Of a stretch of 64,000 nt of DNA, positions 36,665-45,644 are shown piece by piece. Under the pieces are notes generated by a model, which worked only from the letters and a program-made list of their open reading frames with translations, searched no databases and was not told the origin of the DNA. Source of the stretch: ZC4RG25 sp023428365 (GTDB taxonomy: Bacteria; Pseudomonadota; Alphaproteobacteria; Rhizobiales; Hyphomicrobiaceae); contig JBNOAI010000007.1 of the NCBI GenBank assembly GCA_050283925.1, positions 62,001 through 126,000 of the forward strand. Reading direction: 5' to 3'. A program made the position numbers and the translations under genes. The number at the start of each line of letters is the position of its first letter. Positions within the stretch are counted from its first letter, which is position 1.

Positions 36665-38007
36665 TGCGTTATCTGCCTCTCGAGGCTGCCGACCGCCAGG
36701 AGATGCTGGCGAAGATCGGCGTGCCGAACGTCGATGCGCTGTTCGATGCCGTGCCGGCGGGCAAGCTGCTCAAGGAGCTCACCAACTTACCCAAGGCGAA
36801 GGGTGAGCTGGAGGTCGAGCGCGAGCTTTCCAGGCTGGCGGCACGCAACGTGGCGGCTGGGTCGGTGCCATTTTTCGTCGGCGCTGGCGCCTACCGTCAT
36901 CACGTCCCGGCGTCCGTGGATCATTTGATCCAGAGGTCGGAGTTCCTGACCTCTTACACGCCATATCAGCCGGAAATCACGCAAGGCACGCTGCAATATC
37001 TGTTCGAGTTCCAGACCCAGGTGGCGCTGCTGACCGGCATGGATGTCGCGAATGCCTCCATGTACGACGGCTCGACGTCATGCGGTGAGGCGGTGCTGAT
37101 GGCCAACCGCATCACCCGGCGTAACAAGGCGGTTTTGTCAGGCGGCCTGCATCCCCACTATCGCACCGTTGCAGAGACGCTGGCGCATTGGGGCGGCTCA
37201 AACGTTGCTGCGCTGGATCCTGATCCGACAGGAACGGAAGACATTATCGCGCGTATCGACGATCAGACGTCGTGCGTGGTCGTGCAGTATCCGAGTGTCT
37301 ATGGCAACGTCGTTGATCTGAAGCCCATCGCTGATGCCGCCCATGCCAAGGGGGCACTGCTGGTGGTCGTGGTGACGGAAATCGTCTCGCTCGGACTGCT
37401 GAAGTCGCCGGGCGAGATGGGCGCAGATATCGTCGCGGCCGAGGGCCAGTCGATCGGGAACGGCCTGAACTTCGGCGGCCCCTACGTTGGCCTGTTTGCG
37501 ACGCGTGACAAGTACGTCCGGCAGATGCCCGGCCGTCTGTGTGGCGAAACCGTCGATGCGGAAGGTCGTCGCGGCTACGTGCTGACGCTCTCCACCCGCG
37601 AGCAGCACATCCGCCGCGAGAAGGCGACGTCGAACATCTGCACCAACTCCGGCCTGTGCGCGCTGGCGTTCACGATCCATATGACGCTGCTGGGCGATGC
37701 GGGTCTGAAGCGCTTGGCGAAGACCAATCACGCCAACGCGGTCGCCCTGGCCGATCAGCTGGATGCCGTGCGCGGTGTGGAGGTGATCACGCCCGCGTTC
37801 TTCAACGAGTTCACGATCCGTGTTTCCGCCGATGCGCAGAACACGATCGATGCGCTCGCCAAGAAGGGCGTGATGGGTGGTGTGCCGGTGTCGCGGCTGG
37901 AGCCGTTGCGGCGTGAGCTGCGCGATCTGATCCTGGTGGCCTCGACGGAGATCAACACCGACGAGGATCGCGAGGCCTACGTCAAGGCGCTCAAGGAGGT
38001 GCTGTGA
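36664..38007 (+). CDS. gcvPA: Glycine dehydrogenase (decarboxylating) subunit 1
   Basis: 447 aa. Alpha subunit of the split P protein, the non-PLP half. Segments: YLPLEAADRQEMLAKIGV at the start, GAGAYRHHVPASVDHLIQRS, FLTSYTPYQPEITQGTLQY, NASMYDGSTSCGEAVLMA and REQHIRREKATSNICTNSGL. In alphaproteobacteria both split and fused P proteins occur; here the split form is used. It is joined by overlap to both gcvH and gcvPB. Confidence 0.97.
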   Translation: MRYLPLEAADRQEMLAKIGVPNVDALFDAVPAGKLLKELTNLPKAKGELEVERELSRLAARNVAAGSVPFFVGAGAYRHHVPASVDHLIQRSEFLTSYTPYQPEITQGTLQYLFEFQTQVALLTGMDVANASMYDGSTSCGEAVLMANRITRRNKAVLSGGLHPHYRTVAETLAHWGGSNVAALDPDPTGTEDIIARIDDQTSCVVVQYPSVYGNVVDLKPIADAAHAKGALLVVVVTEIVSLGLLKSPGEMGADIVAAEGQSIGNGLNFGGPYVGLFATRDKYVRQMPGRLCGETVDAEGRRGYVLTLSTREQHIRREKATSNICTNSGLCALAFTIHMTLLGDAGLKRLAKTNHANAVALADQLDAVRGVEVITPAFFNEFTIRVSADAQNTIDALAKKGVMGGVPVSRLEPLRRELRDLILVASTEINTDEDREAYVKALKEVL

Positions 38008-39587
38008 TGACGATGAATTCCCAAGGTCGTCCGACCACGCCGGGAGCTGCTGCGATGACTGGCGAGATCCAGACCTTCACGGGCAACCGCGGCCTCGATC
38101 ACGAGGAGCCGCTGCTGTTCGAGAACGGTAGTCTCGACAAGACCGGCGTCGACATGCCGGAGCCGAAGAAGGTCAAGTCGCGGCTGGGCGGGTTGGAGCG
38201 TACTGGAGCTATCGGCCTGCCGGGGCTGACGGAGCCGGAAACGCTGCGCCATTACGTGCGACTGTCACGCAAGAACTACGCGATCGACAGCGGTCTCTAT
38301 CCGCTCGGATCGTGCACGATGAAGCATAACCCGCGTCTTAACGAGAAGATGGCGCGGTTGCCAGGCTTCGGCGATGCGCATCCGCTGCAGCCGCAGCAGT
38401 CGGTGCAGGGTGCTATCGCGCTGATGCAGACACTGTCCGGCTATCTGCTGGAGCTGACCGGCATGGCGGCAGTCGCGCTGTCCCCCAAGGCAGGCGCGCA
38501 CGGCGAGCTGTGCGGCATGCTGGCGATCAAGGCGGCGCATGAGGCGGCGGGCTCGAAGCGCAATATCGTGCTGGTGCCGGAATCGGCGCATGGCACCAAT
38601 CCGGCGACGGCAGCCTTCATGGGTTACACCGTTCGCTCGATCCCGGCGCGCGATGACGGCACAGTTTCCGTCGAAGCTGTCCGCGAGGCGCTGGGTCCTG
38701 ACGTCGCCGCCATCATGCTGACGAATCCCAACACCTGCGGCCTGTTCGAGCCGGAGGTGGCGGAGATCGCCAAGGCCGTGCACGAGGCGGGCGCCTACTT
38801 CTACTGCGATGGCGCCAACTTCAACGCCATCGTCGGCAAGGTGCGTCCGGGTGATCTCGGCGTCGATGCCATGCACATCAACCTGCACAAGACCTTCTCG
38901 ACGCCGCATGGCGGTGGCGGGCCGGGCTCAGGGCCGGTGGTGCTGTCGGAGGCGCTGGCCAAGTACGCGCCGGTGCCGTTCACGATGCGCGATGGCGAAC
39001 GCTATCGTCTGATCGAGGACGTGGAGGAAGCGGAGAAGCTAGGGCTGAAGCCGTTCGGCCGCCTGACCGCATTCCACGGCCAGATGGGCATGTTCGTGCG
39101 TGCGCTGACCTACATGCTTTCGCACGGTTCGGACGGCATGCGGCAGGCTTCGGAAGACGCGGTGCTGAGCGCCAACTACATCCGCGCCGGTCTGCGCGAT
39201 CTGTTCAGCCAACCGTTCGGCGACAAGGCCTGCATGCATGAGGTGTTGTTTGACGATCGTTTCCTGAAGGATACCGGTGTTACGACGCTCGACTTCGCCA
39301 AGGCGATGATCGACGAGGGGTATCATCCGATGACGATGTATTTCCCGTTGGTCGTGCATGGCGCGATGCTGATCGAGCCGACGGAGTCGGAGTCGAAGGC
39401 CAGCCTCGACCAGTTCATCGGCACGCTGCGCTTCCTGGCCAAGGAGGCGATCCACGGCAACGACAAGAGCCGCTTCAAGCAGGCGCCGATGCTGGCCCCG
39501 CGCCGCCGTCTCGACGAGACACGGGCCGCGCGTGATCCGAAGCTGCGCTGGAAGCCGGAGACGGCACAAAAGGAAGCTGCAGAGTAA
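38007..39587 (+). CDS. gcvPB: Glycine dehydrogenase (decarboxylating) subunit 2
   Basis: 526 aa. PLP-binding half of the P protein. The PLP lysine is in MHINLHKTFSTPHGGGGPG, with MKHNPRLNEKMARLPGF and LTNPNTCGLFEPEV as further core segments. The ATG at 38007 shares bases with the gcvPA stop (ATGA) and has GGAGG upstream. About 15 unconserved residues precede the core, so a later start is possible. Last gene of the operon; a terminator follows. Confidence 0.97.
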   Translation: MTMNSQGRPTTPGAAAMTGEIQTFTGNRGLDHEEPLLFENGSLDKTGVDMPEPKKVKSRLGGLERTGAIGLPGLTEPETLRHYVRLSRKNYAIDSGLYPLGSCTMKHNPRLNEKMARLPGFGDAHPLQPQQSVQGAIALMQTLSGYLLELTGMAAVALSPKAGAHGELCGMLAIKAAHEAAGSKRNIVLVPESAHGTNPATAAFMGYTVRSIPARDDGTVSVEAVREALGPDVAAIMLTNPNTCGLFEPEVAEIAKAVHEAGAYFYCDGANFNAIVGKVRPGDLGVDAMHINLHKTFSTPHGGGGPGSGPVVLSEALAKYAPVPFTMRDGERYRLIEDVEEAEKLGLKPFGRLTAFHGQMGMFVRALTYMLSHGSDGMRQASEDAVLSANYIRAGLRDLFSQPFGDKACMHEVLFDDRFLKDTGVTTLDFAKAMIDEGYHPMTMYFPLVVHGAMLIEPTESESKASLDQFIGTLRFLAKEAIHGNDKSRFKQAPMLAPRRRLDETRAARDPKLRWKPETAQKEAAE

Positions 39588-39645
39588 ATTGCTATAAACT
39601 GCGCGTTGTTCATGCAGCGGACAGTTTCATTGTGCATGATCAGGA

Positions 39646-39674
39646 AGGCGCCCGGTTTGGCTGGGCGCCTTTTT
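39646..39674 (+). terminator. Rho-independent terminator of the gcv operon
   Basis: A perfect 8-bp stem AGGCGCCC (39646-39653) / GGGCGCCT (39663-39670) with a 9-nt loop, followed by TTTT. It lies 58 bp after the gcvPB stop. Confidence 0.92.
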
Positions 39675-39704
39675 GTATTTCAGTTTCAGCGGCCGGTATG
39701 ATCC

Positions 39705-40220
39705 ATGGTTCTTCTGCGTTTGGCACTGATCGGGCTTGTGGTCTTCTTTGTGGCGGGAGCAGAGGCGCGCGGTGATCAGGATGCCGTCGAGCAGTTGATT
39801 GCCAATTGGTATGCTGAACTCAGAAAGAGCGAAGATCCGCGCCTTTACTCCATGCTGGCGCCCGCGGGCATGATTTTGCCGCAGCATTGTCCGGACCGAT
39901 GCGGGCCGCAGCCCCGCATGCTGATCATCAAGAAGGGTGAGCGCTTTTCGCACTTTCTCGCCGTTCGCGCTGAGAAGTTCTCTTACGAGATCGAGAGATC
40001 ACAGGTCGAAGCATCGCTTGCGCGCATCGACGTGTGGGAGCGCGGCTGGACGTACGCCTGGGCTGCCAAACAGACCTACCAAAGCGCTGCATCGGCAATG
40101 TTCATTCTCGAAAAACGCGCAGAGGGCTGGAAAGTCCTTATCTATAAGTCCGAGGCACGGGCGATCCATCCGAAGCATAAGAACGATCCGATGCCGGATC
40201 TCAGTCCGAAGGATCGGTAG
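39705..40220 (+). CDS. Hypothetical exported protein (possible NTF2-like fold)
   Basis: 171 aa. A signal peptide (LRLALIGLVVFFVAGAEA) precedes a domain starting DQDAVEQLIANWYAELRKSEDPRLYSM, the pattern of a SnoaL/NTF2-like fold, with a cysteine pair in HCPDRCGPQ and a terminal beta strand ILEKRAEGWKVLIYKSEAR. I do not know a named family. It lies alone between the gcv terminator and a membrane protein gene, 74 bp before the latter. Confidence 0.75.
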   Translation: MVLLRLALIGLVVFFVAGAEARGDQDAVEQLIANWYAELRKSEDPRLYSMLAPAGMILPQHCPDRCGPQPRMLIIKKGERFSHFLAVRAEKFSYEIERSQVEASLARIDVWERGWTYAWAAKQTYQSAASAMFILEKRAEGWKVLIYKSEARAIHPKHKNDPMPDLSPKDR

Positions 40221-40294
40221 CCGCCATGGCCATCGGATCAGGCCTGCGCTAACGTCATCCGTCTTTAAAGCGATGATCTGCGGTAGGAGATCTC

Positions 40295-41428
40295 GTGGCT
40301 GGAGATACGCGCTCGGTCTACGCGACTCTGGAGTTTGGTCGGGAGAAGTACCTTCTGCGGCAGGTGCCGATCGCCGTGGGGCTAGGTCTTCTCGGCGCAC
40401 TGATGCTGTATCTTCTGCACGGCGATTCTCATGCGAAATTCGGGCCGTGGCTGGCAGCCAACATCCTGATTATCGCGGGTGTGGGCTGTACGCTGTTTGC
40501 GATTTGGCGCTGGATTTATCCGGCCGAACCGGTCCTCGTTCTGTCACCGGCAGGCATACGCTATCATCTCGCGAGCGGTTTGAGGCTGACGATCCCATGG
40601 GGCGAGATCGAGGGCGTTGACAGCACTGACATCCGGATCTGGCATCGCGGTTTTTACACGACGTATCGCGACGTCACGGTGGCGCTCGTCTCTGATCGCG
40701 CTTATCGCGCCCGGGTGAAGCCTGAGACCTGGTGGCACCGCGGCAGAGCTTGGAAATACCATTTCATTCCCAAGGACGGAGGTGTGCAGATCGCGCTGTT
40801 CCACGATGTGCTGAGTGTTCCCGCAGACGAATTGCGCAATGCTGTTGAAGATCGTTGGCGCGCCTTCAGTCGTCACCCCAACGCGAAGCTGCCACCCAGG
40901 CCGCGTGTTTCGTCCAAACCTCGCTTCTTCACACGTGGAAGGAAGCAGGCCGCGGCGCTCATTGTGGTTGGCCTGACGATGCCGCTGATCTGGTATTGGA
41001 ACTGGGTCTATGCGTGGTTGGTTCACAACGTCCCTGATGGGGCGGCGCACTACTATGTCATCGATCAGCTCAACCGCAGAAGTATTCCCGCGCGAACCTC
41101 GGACGGGCAGATGGTGGCGCTGCGCTTCTGGCATGTGTCGAGCGTCGGCCCTTCGAGATGCCACAAGGATATCGTGCGGCTTCCGCAGTCCCAATCGTGG
41201 AGGCCTGTCTACGATACGACGGTCTATTGCGTTGCGGATCTTGTGCTCACGTCAGGCGGCACGGCAACCGGCATTATCAAGCTGGTCGTGGAAACGTTCG
41301 ATATGGAAGCCCAGCTCGGCAAGATCACGCAGGGACGCGCCATTGTTCCCGCTGATTTTCCGCTCGATGAAGCGGGGCGTCGTCTGTGTGCGCTGACATC
41401 GTGTGGAGTTGGGGTTGGTCGCCTTTGA
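40295..41428 (+). CDS. Hypothetical membrane protein with PH-like domain
   Basis: 377 aa from a GTG. Two helices near the N-terminus (VPIAVGLGLLGALMLYLLHG and LAANILIIAGVGCTLFAIW) are followed by a segment PVLVLSPAGIRYHLASGLRLTIPWGEIEGVDS, the pattern of bacterial PH-like/STM3941-type domains. A third helix (ALIVVGLTMPLIWYWNWVYA) begins a C-terminal region of 130 residues with scattered cysteines, probably periplasmic. Function unknown. Convergent with the exported RHH-like protein gene. Confidence 0.75.
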   Translation: MAGDTRSVYATLEFGREKYLLRQVPIAVGLGLLGALMLYLLHGDSHAKFGPWLAANILIIAGVGCTLFAIWRWIYPAEPVLVLSPAGIRYHLASGLRLTIPWGEIEGVDSTDIRIWHRGFYTTYRDVTVALVSDRAYRARVKPETWWHRGRAWKYHFIPKDGGVQIALFHDVLSVPADELRNAVEDRWRAFSRHPNAKLPPRPRVSSKPRFFTRGRKQAAALIVVGLTMPLIWYWNWVYAWLVHNVPDGAAHYYVIDQLNRRSIPARTSDGQMVALRFWHVSSVGPSRCHKDIVRLPQSQSWRPVYDTTVYCVADLVLTSGGTATGIIKLVVETFDMEAQLGKITQGRAIVPADFPLDEAGRRLCALTSCGVGVGRL

Positions 41429-41449
41429 GAGCGCAGCCGCAGGCCTGCG

Positions 41450-41947
41450 CTATTGGTTCGGAAGCGCCTTGACGATGGCCGTCGTAATCCAGTCGTCGCG
41501 GTTCATGTTGTTGGCCTTCGCCGCGTCATTGACGCGATCCAGCAGGTCCGGGCTCAACGTGACATCGATGATGATCGCGGACTCTCCTGTAGGCGTACTC
41601 GAATACACGTAGCTGATGACCTGATTGGCGAAGCTGCGAACGAGATTCGTCTTCTGAGGATCGCTGAGACCGGCTTGAGACGAGATGATCGGGCAATAGG
41701 CACCGACTAGGCGATCGACGATCGTGCCCGACGACACACCACGTGAACGAAGATCACTGACCGCCTGCGCGACTTTGGCTCGATCGGTCATGCCTGTCGC
41801 GGTATCGAACATACCGGGAAAGCTGTCGCCGCCTGTTCCAGAATTGGGACCATCCGGACAAAGGATATTGGCGGCTTGTGCTGGGGCAGCGGCGAGCCAC
41901 CCGCACGCAAACAGGACACACACGATGGAGTGATATCGGGACGTCAT
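41450..41947 (-). CDS. Hypothetical exported protein with ribbon-helix-helix-like C-terminus
   Basis: 165 aa from the ATG at 41947. A clear signal peptide (IVCVLFACGWLAAAPAQA) is followed by a helical part with DRAKVAQAVSDLRSRGVSSG and a conserved cysteine in GAYCPI. The last 40 residues, IIIDVTLSPDLLDRVNDAAK then NNMNRDDWITTAIVKAL, have the beta-helix-helix pattern of Arc/MetJ-type DNA-binding domains. A DNA-binding fold in an exported protein would be odd; it may be a dimerisation module. No family recognised. Confidence 0.75.
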   Translation of the reverse strand: MTSRYHSIVCVLFACGWLAAAPAQAANILCPDGPNSGTGGDSFPGMFDTATGMTDRAKVAQAVSDLRSRGVSSGTIVDRLVGAYCPIISSQAGLSDPQKTNLVRSFANQVISYVYSSTPTGESAIIIDVTLSPDLLDRVNDAAKANNMNRDDWITTAIVKALPNQ

Positions 41948-42129
41948 GGTGGGGCAACCCTCGCTCTGGAACCGGACCAATCTAGCGCTTTACCAGCAAG
42001 AGCTGACAGGCGCAGACGTCAGCCTGGTTAAGCGAAGGTCATCGCCAGAGGTTCAATATGGTTCCACGCGGGGGATGAATTCGGATTCCTGATCCTTAAT
42101 TGGAAATACGAGGTGTTGGCTGGTGATGA

Positions 42130-43563
42130 CTAGCGCGGACCGGTAAGAAACCAAGTTTCCTGAGGTCCGACGCCCTTGATCTCCGTTATCCCGCGTGTTT
42201 CCAGGTTAAACGCGTGCTCGAGCCGGTCACGGCATGTTGGACAAACATGAATTCGTCCTGTCGCGCCTAAGTTTTCCAGCCGCGCAGCCAAATTCACAGC
42301 ATCGCCCCAGATGTCGAAACTGAATTTGCGGGTGCCAATGACGCCTGAAATAACCGGACCGGAAGCCATGCCGACACGCATGTGCAAGGCAAGTCCTGTC
42401 TCGGCGCGTACGCGCTCCACTGTCGCCAGCATATCGAGCGCCATCCGTGCCAGCCGCTCGGTATGATCGTCGGATCGCTCGGGCAGGCCAGCGACTGCCA
42501 TGTACGCATCGCCGATTGTTTTAATCTTCTCGACACCATGACGCGCGGCCAGGGCATCGAACTCGCTGACGATCAAGTTGAGCAATTCAACGATCCTGTC
42601 AGGACCGAGCTTGCGCGCGAGTGCGACGAACCCGGAAATGTCAGCAAACAACACGCTGGCTTCGTCGTAGCTGTCGGCGATCAGTTCTCCTGGCTTTGCC
42701 TTGAGGCGATCGGCAACGCTGTCTGGCAAAATGTTCCGCAACAGTGCATCGGTTTCACCACGCGCGCGCTCCACCAGCCGGAAGGCATACCAGACCGACG
42801 CCGCGATCAGGCCGACGGTGGTGATTGCCGCTTGGGTATAGAGAGAGTCGAGCACCGCTTGATCAGCCTGCAGATGGGCGTTTTCCTCGGGGAATTGGAA
42901 CCAAGCGATGAGGTGCAGGACGAGTCCTGTCAGCACGACAACGGCCACCAGACGCACGCGTTCCAATCCGAACACCACGAATGGTGCGGCTGCCGCCACC
43001 AGATACTGAAGCTGCAAACCTGAGGTCCGCCCGAGATAGAAGGTGAAGGCCATCAGCGCCACATACTCGCTGATGACGATCAGCAGTCCCCCGGCGACGG
43101 GGCTGAAGCGATGCATGAACGGCACCAGCAGGGCCATGCTCAAGAGGCAGAGATTGATGAAGACAATCGGCCTGTAAGTCTGGAAGTCGAGCTGGATTTG
43201 TTGGATGGCGTACGCCGCCGTCGTCAGCGCGATCAGGTAGGCGATCAGATTGACGATCAGCAGGCGTCGGCGGATGTCAGGAGGATAACCCGCGGTCCCG
43301 AGCTGTCCGAGCCATGTTATGGCCGCCGCAAACCGGCGCAGCGCTGGTAAATGCGTCAGGGTTTTCGTTGCTGTCCGCACGCGAGTGAGCAAACCTTTGC
43401 GAGAGTCGGCGACAAAGGAACTTCCGGTCGTGCTCTCTAATCCGGGCTGCTGGCTGGCGCGAGGCTGGTATCCCTCAAGTTGGCTTTGAGGGGGACGCTG
43501 CTGCGTTTTATCGTTTCCGGTGCGATCCACCGGATGCTCCCTTGGGCGTGATGCTGCGGCCAA
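42130..43563 (-). CDS. Class III adenylate cyclase, membrane-bound
   Basis: 477 aa. About 90 polar residues, then six membrane helices (about 105-275) and a class III cyclase domain (about 295-475). Metal aspartates are in VLFADISGF and KTIGDAYMAVAGLP; the adenine-selecting Lys and Asp are at KTIGD and FDIWGDAVNLAARLE, so ATP rather than GTP is the predicted substrate. The membrane part resembles MASE-like sensors but I cannot name it. It lies 20 bp beyond a Crp-family regulator gene read in the same direction, which suggests it makes the ligand for that regulator. Confidence 0.9.
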   Translation of the reverse strand: MAAASRPREHPVDRTGNDKTQQRPPQSQLEGYQPRASQQPGLESTTGSSFVADSRKGLLTRVRTATKTLTHLPALRRFAAAITWLGQLGTAGYPPDIRRRLLIVNLIAYLIALTTAAYAIQQIQLDFQTYRPIVFINLCLLSMALLVPFMHRFSPVAGGLLIVISEYVALMAFTFYLGRTSGLQLQYLVAAAAPFVVFGLERVRLVAVVVLTGLVLHLIAWFQFPEENAHLQADQAVLDSLYTQAAITTVGLIAASVWYAFRLVERARGETDALLRNILPDSVADRLKAKPGELIADSYDEASVLFADISGFVALARKLGPDRIVELLNLIVSEFDALAARHGVEKIKTIGDAYMAVAGLPERSDDHTERLARMALDMLATVERVRAETGLALHMRVGMASGPVISGVIGTRKFSFDIWGDAVNLAARLENLGATGRIHVCPTCRDRLEHAFNLETRGITEIKGVGPQETWFLTGPR

Positions 43564-43583
43564 CGCCAGATCGGACGGAGAGA

Positions 43584-44282
43584 CTACTCGAGTTCGGCCA
43601 TCCGTTTAAGTTCGGCTAAATCACAGTCGACAATTGTATCACGCCGTGCAATCGCGCCCATATCCTCCAGCATCGTGAGGGCGGCGTTCACCTTTGGCCG
43701 GCTGGCGCCGAGCAATAGAGCGAGTTCGCCCTGAGACATCCCGAGGTCGACCTTTTCCCGGGCCGCCGTGCGGGCCACGTCGCGCTGGCGGATCAGGCCC
43801 AGCAGAAAGCGCGCAAGCCGTACTTCGATCCGATGCAGCGCAACGCCTTCGAACTGGAGATCGGTCTCGCGAAGGCGGGCGCACAGGAAGGCCGTGGTTG
43901 CGGCAGCGAAGGCTGGCGACGTTTCCAGCAGCCGGATCAGCATGGTGTGCGACAAAGTCATGGCCTTGGTCGGCGTAACCGCCGTCGCATCGGCCGTCCG
44001 TAGCCCGCCATCGAGCGCCGCGATCTCGCCGAAGACTTCTCCTGGCCCGGAATGACTGAACGTCAGTTCGCGACCTTCGCTGGACAGCACCGACAGCCGC
44101 ACCCGGCCTTCCAGCACCAGATAAACCTCTTTGCCGGAATCGCCGCGCGCGAAGATCGATTGTCCGGCTCCGAATGACGATTCTCGCATCTGCTTGGCGA
44201 CGTCGAGACGAGTGTCGTCGTCGAGCTTCCCGAACAGCTTCGTATTCAGCAGCATCTGCGCGACGTCAGCGTATGGAGGCAT
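43584..44282 (-). CDS. Crp/Fnr family transcriptional regulator
   Basis: 232 aa. Cyclic-nucleotide domain: SIFARGDSGKEVYLVLEGRVRL, GPGEVFGEIAALDGGLRTADATAV, where GEIAALDGGLRTADA is the phosphate-binding cassette and the Arg-Thr pair fits cAMP binding. The dimer helix and a C-terminal winged helix (MSQGELALLLGASRPKVNAAL) follow. No FNR-type cysteine cluster. Upstream of and probably co-transcribed with the adenylate cyclase gene. Divergent from maf. Confidence 0.93.
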   Translation of the reverse strand: MPPYADVAQMLLNTKLFGKLDDDTRLDVAKQMRESSFGAGQSIFARGDSGKEVYLVLEGRVRLSVLSSEGRELTFSHSGPGEVFGEIAALDGGLRTADATAVTPTKAMTLSHTMLIRLLETSPAFAAATTAFLCARLRETDLQFEGVALHRIEVRLARFLLGLIRQRDVARTAAREKVDLGMSQGELALLLGASRPKVNAALTMLEDMGAIARRDTIVDCDLAELKRMAELE

Positions 44283-44519
44283 GCGGGGGTCACTCCTTGC
44301 GCGGGTTCAGCAATCCGGTTGCTGAAAGTTATCCAAGATCATGGCATTTCGCGAGCAACATGCAGGTAAACGCGGTCGCAAAACCCGGAGCGGCCCTTGC
44401 TTTCGCAGATGCGACCGCGCATTCTGCGGCGCCCGATACCCTGGCGGGGTTGTTTTGTATTGGGTTCCCGTTATGGTTGCGCGCATCGTCCCCGATGGGA
44501 GATCAAAGAGATACTGCGC

Positions 44520-45266
44520 ATGATTTCAAGCAAGCTCGGATTGTTTTCCGCCTTCTCGAAAAGCGAGGCGCCGCGGGGAGATACCTTGCGGCGTGCATTA
44601 GCGAAAGCCCGCACCAGCAACCGTCAGCCGTTGGAAAGCCCAAAGCTGATCCTGGCGAGCGCGTCGCCGCGCCGGCTCACACTCCTTGCCCAAGCCGGGA
44701 TTACTCCCGATGCCCTGCGTCCCGCATCGCTCGATGAGACACCGCGCAAAGCCGAGATGCCACGGACGCTCGCGCTTCGTCTGGCCCGCGCAAAGGCCGA
44801 AGCAGCCCGCGACCAGATCGCGAACGATCGCGATATCGCCGATGCGTTCGTGCTGGCAGCCGATACCGTGGTCGCCGTGGGGCGGCGCACAGTTTTGAAG
44901 CCGGAGAACATCGACGAGGCATTGGCGGCGCTACAACTTCTTTCCGGTCGCGCCCACCGGGTCTTGACCGCGCTGTGCCTGATCACGCCCGACGATCGCA
45001 TGCGGATCAAAGTCGCCGACACCCGTGTGCGGTTCAAGCGTCTTTCAACGAGCGAAATGGAAGCCTATATCGCATCGCGGGAGTGGCAGGGTAAGGCTGG
45101 CGGCTATGCAATCCAGGGCCTTGCTGGTTGCTTCGTACAGAAGATCATCGGCTCCTACACCAACGTTGTGGGGCTGCCGCTGGCCGAGACGACGGGTCTG
45201 CTTCTCTCCGAGGGCTACCCCGTCCATTTCTCATGGGCCCGCTCAGCAGACGTTGCCGGTTCATAG
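44520..45266 (+). CDS. Maf-like nucleoside-triphosphate pyrophosphatase
   Basis: 248 aa from the ATG at 44520; the conserved part begins at residue 40 with LILASASPRRLTLLAQAGI, so there is an extension of about 38 residues, or translation starts later. The catalytic aspartate is in FVLAADTVVAVGRR, with SGRAHRVLTALCL and WQGKAGGYAIQGLAGCFV. Maf proteins hydrolyse non-canonical or modified NTPs. It precedes yacG by 22 bp, a conserved alphaproteobacterial pair. infA, often the next gene upstream, is not present here. Confidence 0.92.
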   Translation: MISSKLGLFSAFSKSEAPRGDTLRRALAKARTSNRQPLESPKLILASASPRRLTLLAQAGITPDALRPASLDETPRKAEMPRTLALRLARAKAEAARDQIANDRDIADAFVLAADTVVAVGRRTVLKPENIDEALAALQLLSGRAHRVLTALCLITPDDRMRIKVADTRVRFKRLSTSEMEAYIASREWQGKAGGYAIQGLAGCFVQKIIGSYTNVVGLPLAETTGLLLSEGYPVHFSWARSADVAGS

Positions 45267-45288
45267 TCAGGGAGGTGCACCTCTCACA

Positions 45289-45528
45289 ATGAGTCAGACT
45301 GACAACAAGGAAGGCCGTCCGCGCGGACGCTGCCCCATCTGCCAGGGGCCGACAGAGCAAGCCTTCGCGCCGTTCTGTTCAAGCCGTTGTGCGGACATTG
45401 ATTTGTCGCGTTGGCTGCGCGGCGCCTATGCCATCCCAGTCCAGGGCGGGGATGACGATGAAGACGGTGACGAAGCAGGCCCACAAGGTGGTGATGGCCC
45501 TGGACAGCCGAGAGGCAAGCCACTATAA
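45289..45528 (+). CDS. yacG: DNA gyrase inhibitor YacG
   Basis: 79 aa. A zinc ribbon of four cysteines, CPICQGP and FCSSRCADIDL, then SRWLRGAYAIPV, the family core. The C-terminus is acidic and glycine-rich (GDDDEDGDEAGPQGGDGP). YacG binds and inhibits DNA gyrase in E. coli. It follows maf by 22 bp; the ATG at 45289 is the only start before the zinc ribbon. tRNA-Phe lies 40 bp downstream. Confidence 0.94.
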   Translation: MSQTDNKEGRPRGRCPICQGPTEQAFAPFCSSRCADIDLSRWLRGAYAIPVQGGDDDEDGDEAGPQGGDGPGQPRGKPL

Positions 45529-45568
45529 CGCCCGAGCCTTGCGGTCGCTGATGGCCATCGCAGGCGAT

Positions 45569-45644
45569 GCCCAGGTAGCTCAGTTGGTAGAGCATGCGAC
45601 TGAAAATCGCAGTGTCGGTGGTTCAATTCCTCCCCTGGGCACCA
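45569..45644 (+). tRNA. tRNA-Phe (GAA)
   Basis: 76 nt. Acceptor arms GCCCAGG and CCTGGGC pair fully, the anticodon arm TGCGA-CTGAAAA-TCGCA carries anticodon GAA, the T loop is GGTTCAATTCC and CCA is encoded. Accessory DNA begins directly after it, which fits use of this tRNA as an integration site, although no second copy of its 3' end was seen. Confidence 0.98.

Noticed and set aside
44283..44519. infA upstream of maf
   Set aside because: The usual rhizobial neighbour was sought in all frames, but no IF-1-like sequence is present.
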